A DNA stretch of 64,000 bases from Paenalcaligenes hermetiae (GTDB taxonomy: Bacteria > Pseudomonadota > Gammaproteobacteria > Burkholderiales > Burkholderiaceae_B), in assembly GCF_039543645.1 (NCBI RefSeq), contig NZ_BAABKD010000011.1, positions 310,001-374,000 of the forward strand, given 5' to 3'. Within the stretch, counting starts at the first letter, position 1. Every line of letters begins with the position of its first letter. The notes beneath the pieces are model-generated. The model worked only from the letters and a program-made list of their open reading frames with translations, ran no database searches and was not told the DNA's origin. A program made the translations under genes and the position numbers. Positions 63,879 to 64,000 of this stretch are shown here, one piece after another.

Positions 63879-64000
63879 TTATTTTGCGTTAGAACCACGT
63901 ACGATTTTACGGTACCAATCGCGGTGATTTTTCCACGCCCATCCGGGGCTAACAGTACCACGCGTCATTGCACGCATAGAACCTTTGACCCAGATACCTG
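63879..64000 (-). CDS. fdoI: Formate dehydrogenase gamma (cytochrome b) subunit, C-terminal end only
   Basis: About 40 codons run off the window edge. The frame reads …IWVKGSMRAMTRGTVSPGW then WAWKNHRDWYRKI and stops at TAA. This matches the C-terminal end of the membrane cytochrome b556 subunit of FdnI/FdoI type (…GxVTPGWARxHHxxWYRE). The rest of the operon, including a Sec-containing alpha subunit, is expected beyond 64000. Confidence 0.75.
   Translation of the reverse strand, partial: GIWVKGSMRAMTRGTVSPGWAWKNHRDWYRKIVRGSNAK

Noticed and set aside
1..64000. CRISPR arrays, rRNA operons, insertion sequences
   Set aside because: No regularly spaced repeats, no rRNA sequence and no transposase frames were seen.

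Overview
The window is a chromosomal segment of a Burkholderiales bacterium, most likely Alcaligenaceae. This is inferred from protein style and gene content (TonB-ExbBD, a PntA/PntB transhydrogenase, Sec-dependent formate dehydrogenase assembly genes, a complete type VI secretion system). I could not run a search, so the genus is open.

Layout. 1-2260: Fur-box-preceded tonB-exbB-exbD energy-transduction operon. 2275-5237: cstA, a small protein ending in Cys-Cys ('cory-CC-star' type) and an ArsA/GET3-like ATPase, translationally coupled. 5435-5653: two identical tRNA-Val(TAC) genes. 5761-10871: housekeeping genes on the minus strand (HU, a Cys/Met-metabolism PLP enzyme with a hairpin leader, rlmB, rnr). 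10923-about 17150: tRNA-Leu(CAG) followed by a decayed prophage. It holds a truncated integrase joined to an antirepressor fragment, a HigBA toxin-antitoxin pair, an unknown gene, tail-chaperone and tail-tube fragments with a lambda-type -1 slippery site, and fragments of two defence-type genes (a SLATT protein and an AbiGi-like protein).

17597-20540: pntA-pntB. 20588-24695: an FMN-binding split-barrel gene, then a biotin operon in visible decay: bioF has an in-frame amber codon, bioH and bioC are collapsed into one chimera, bioD is intact and bioA carries two deletions. 24723-27253: dbpA and a PTS IIC-like membrane protein.

27278-55019: a complete type VI secretion locus. The main minus-strand run is tssJ-K-L-M-tagF-pseudokinase-tssA-B-C-hcp-tssE-DUF3540-tssF. 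A second minus-strand run is vgrG-membrane protein-DUF2169/pentapeptide-pentapeptide-DUF4150-clpV. A plus-strand lipoprotein/FHA pair lies between them, and tssG stands alone on the plus strand at the far end. 55012-58215: NlpD-like lipoprotein and a large MscS-family channel.

58288-64000: the selenocysteine machinery (selD, tRNA-Sec, selB, selA), followed upstream by fdhE and the C-terminus of a formate dehydrogenase gamma subunit. This implies a Sec-containing formate dehydrogenase just beyond the window edge.

Themes: small overlapping operons (many ATGA overlaps), loss of biotin synthesis, prophage erosion that left defence-gene debris, and an intact contact-dependent secretion weapon whose effectors are not obvious.
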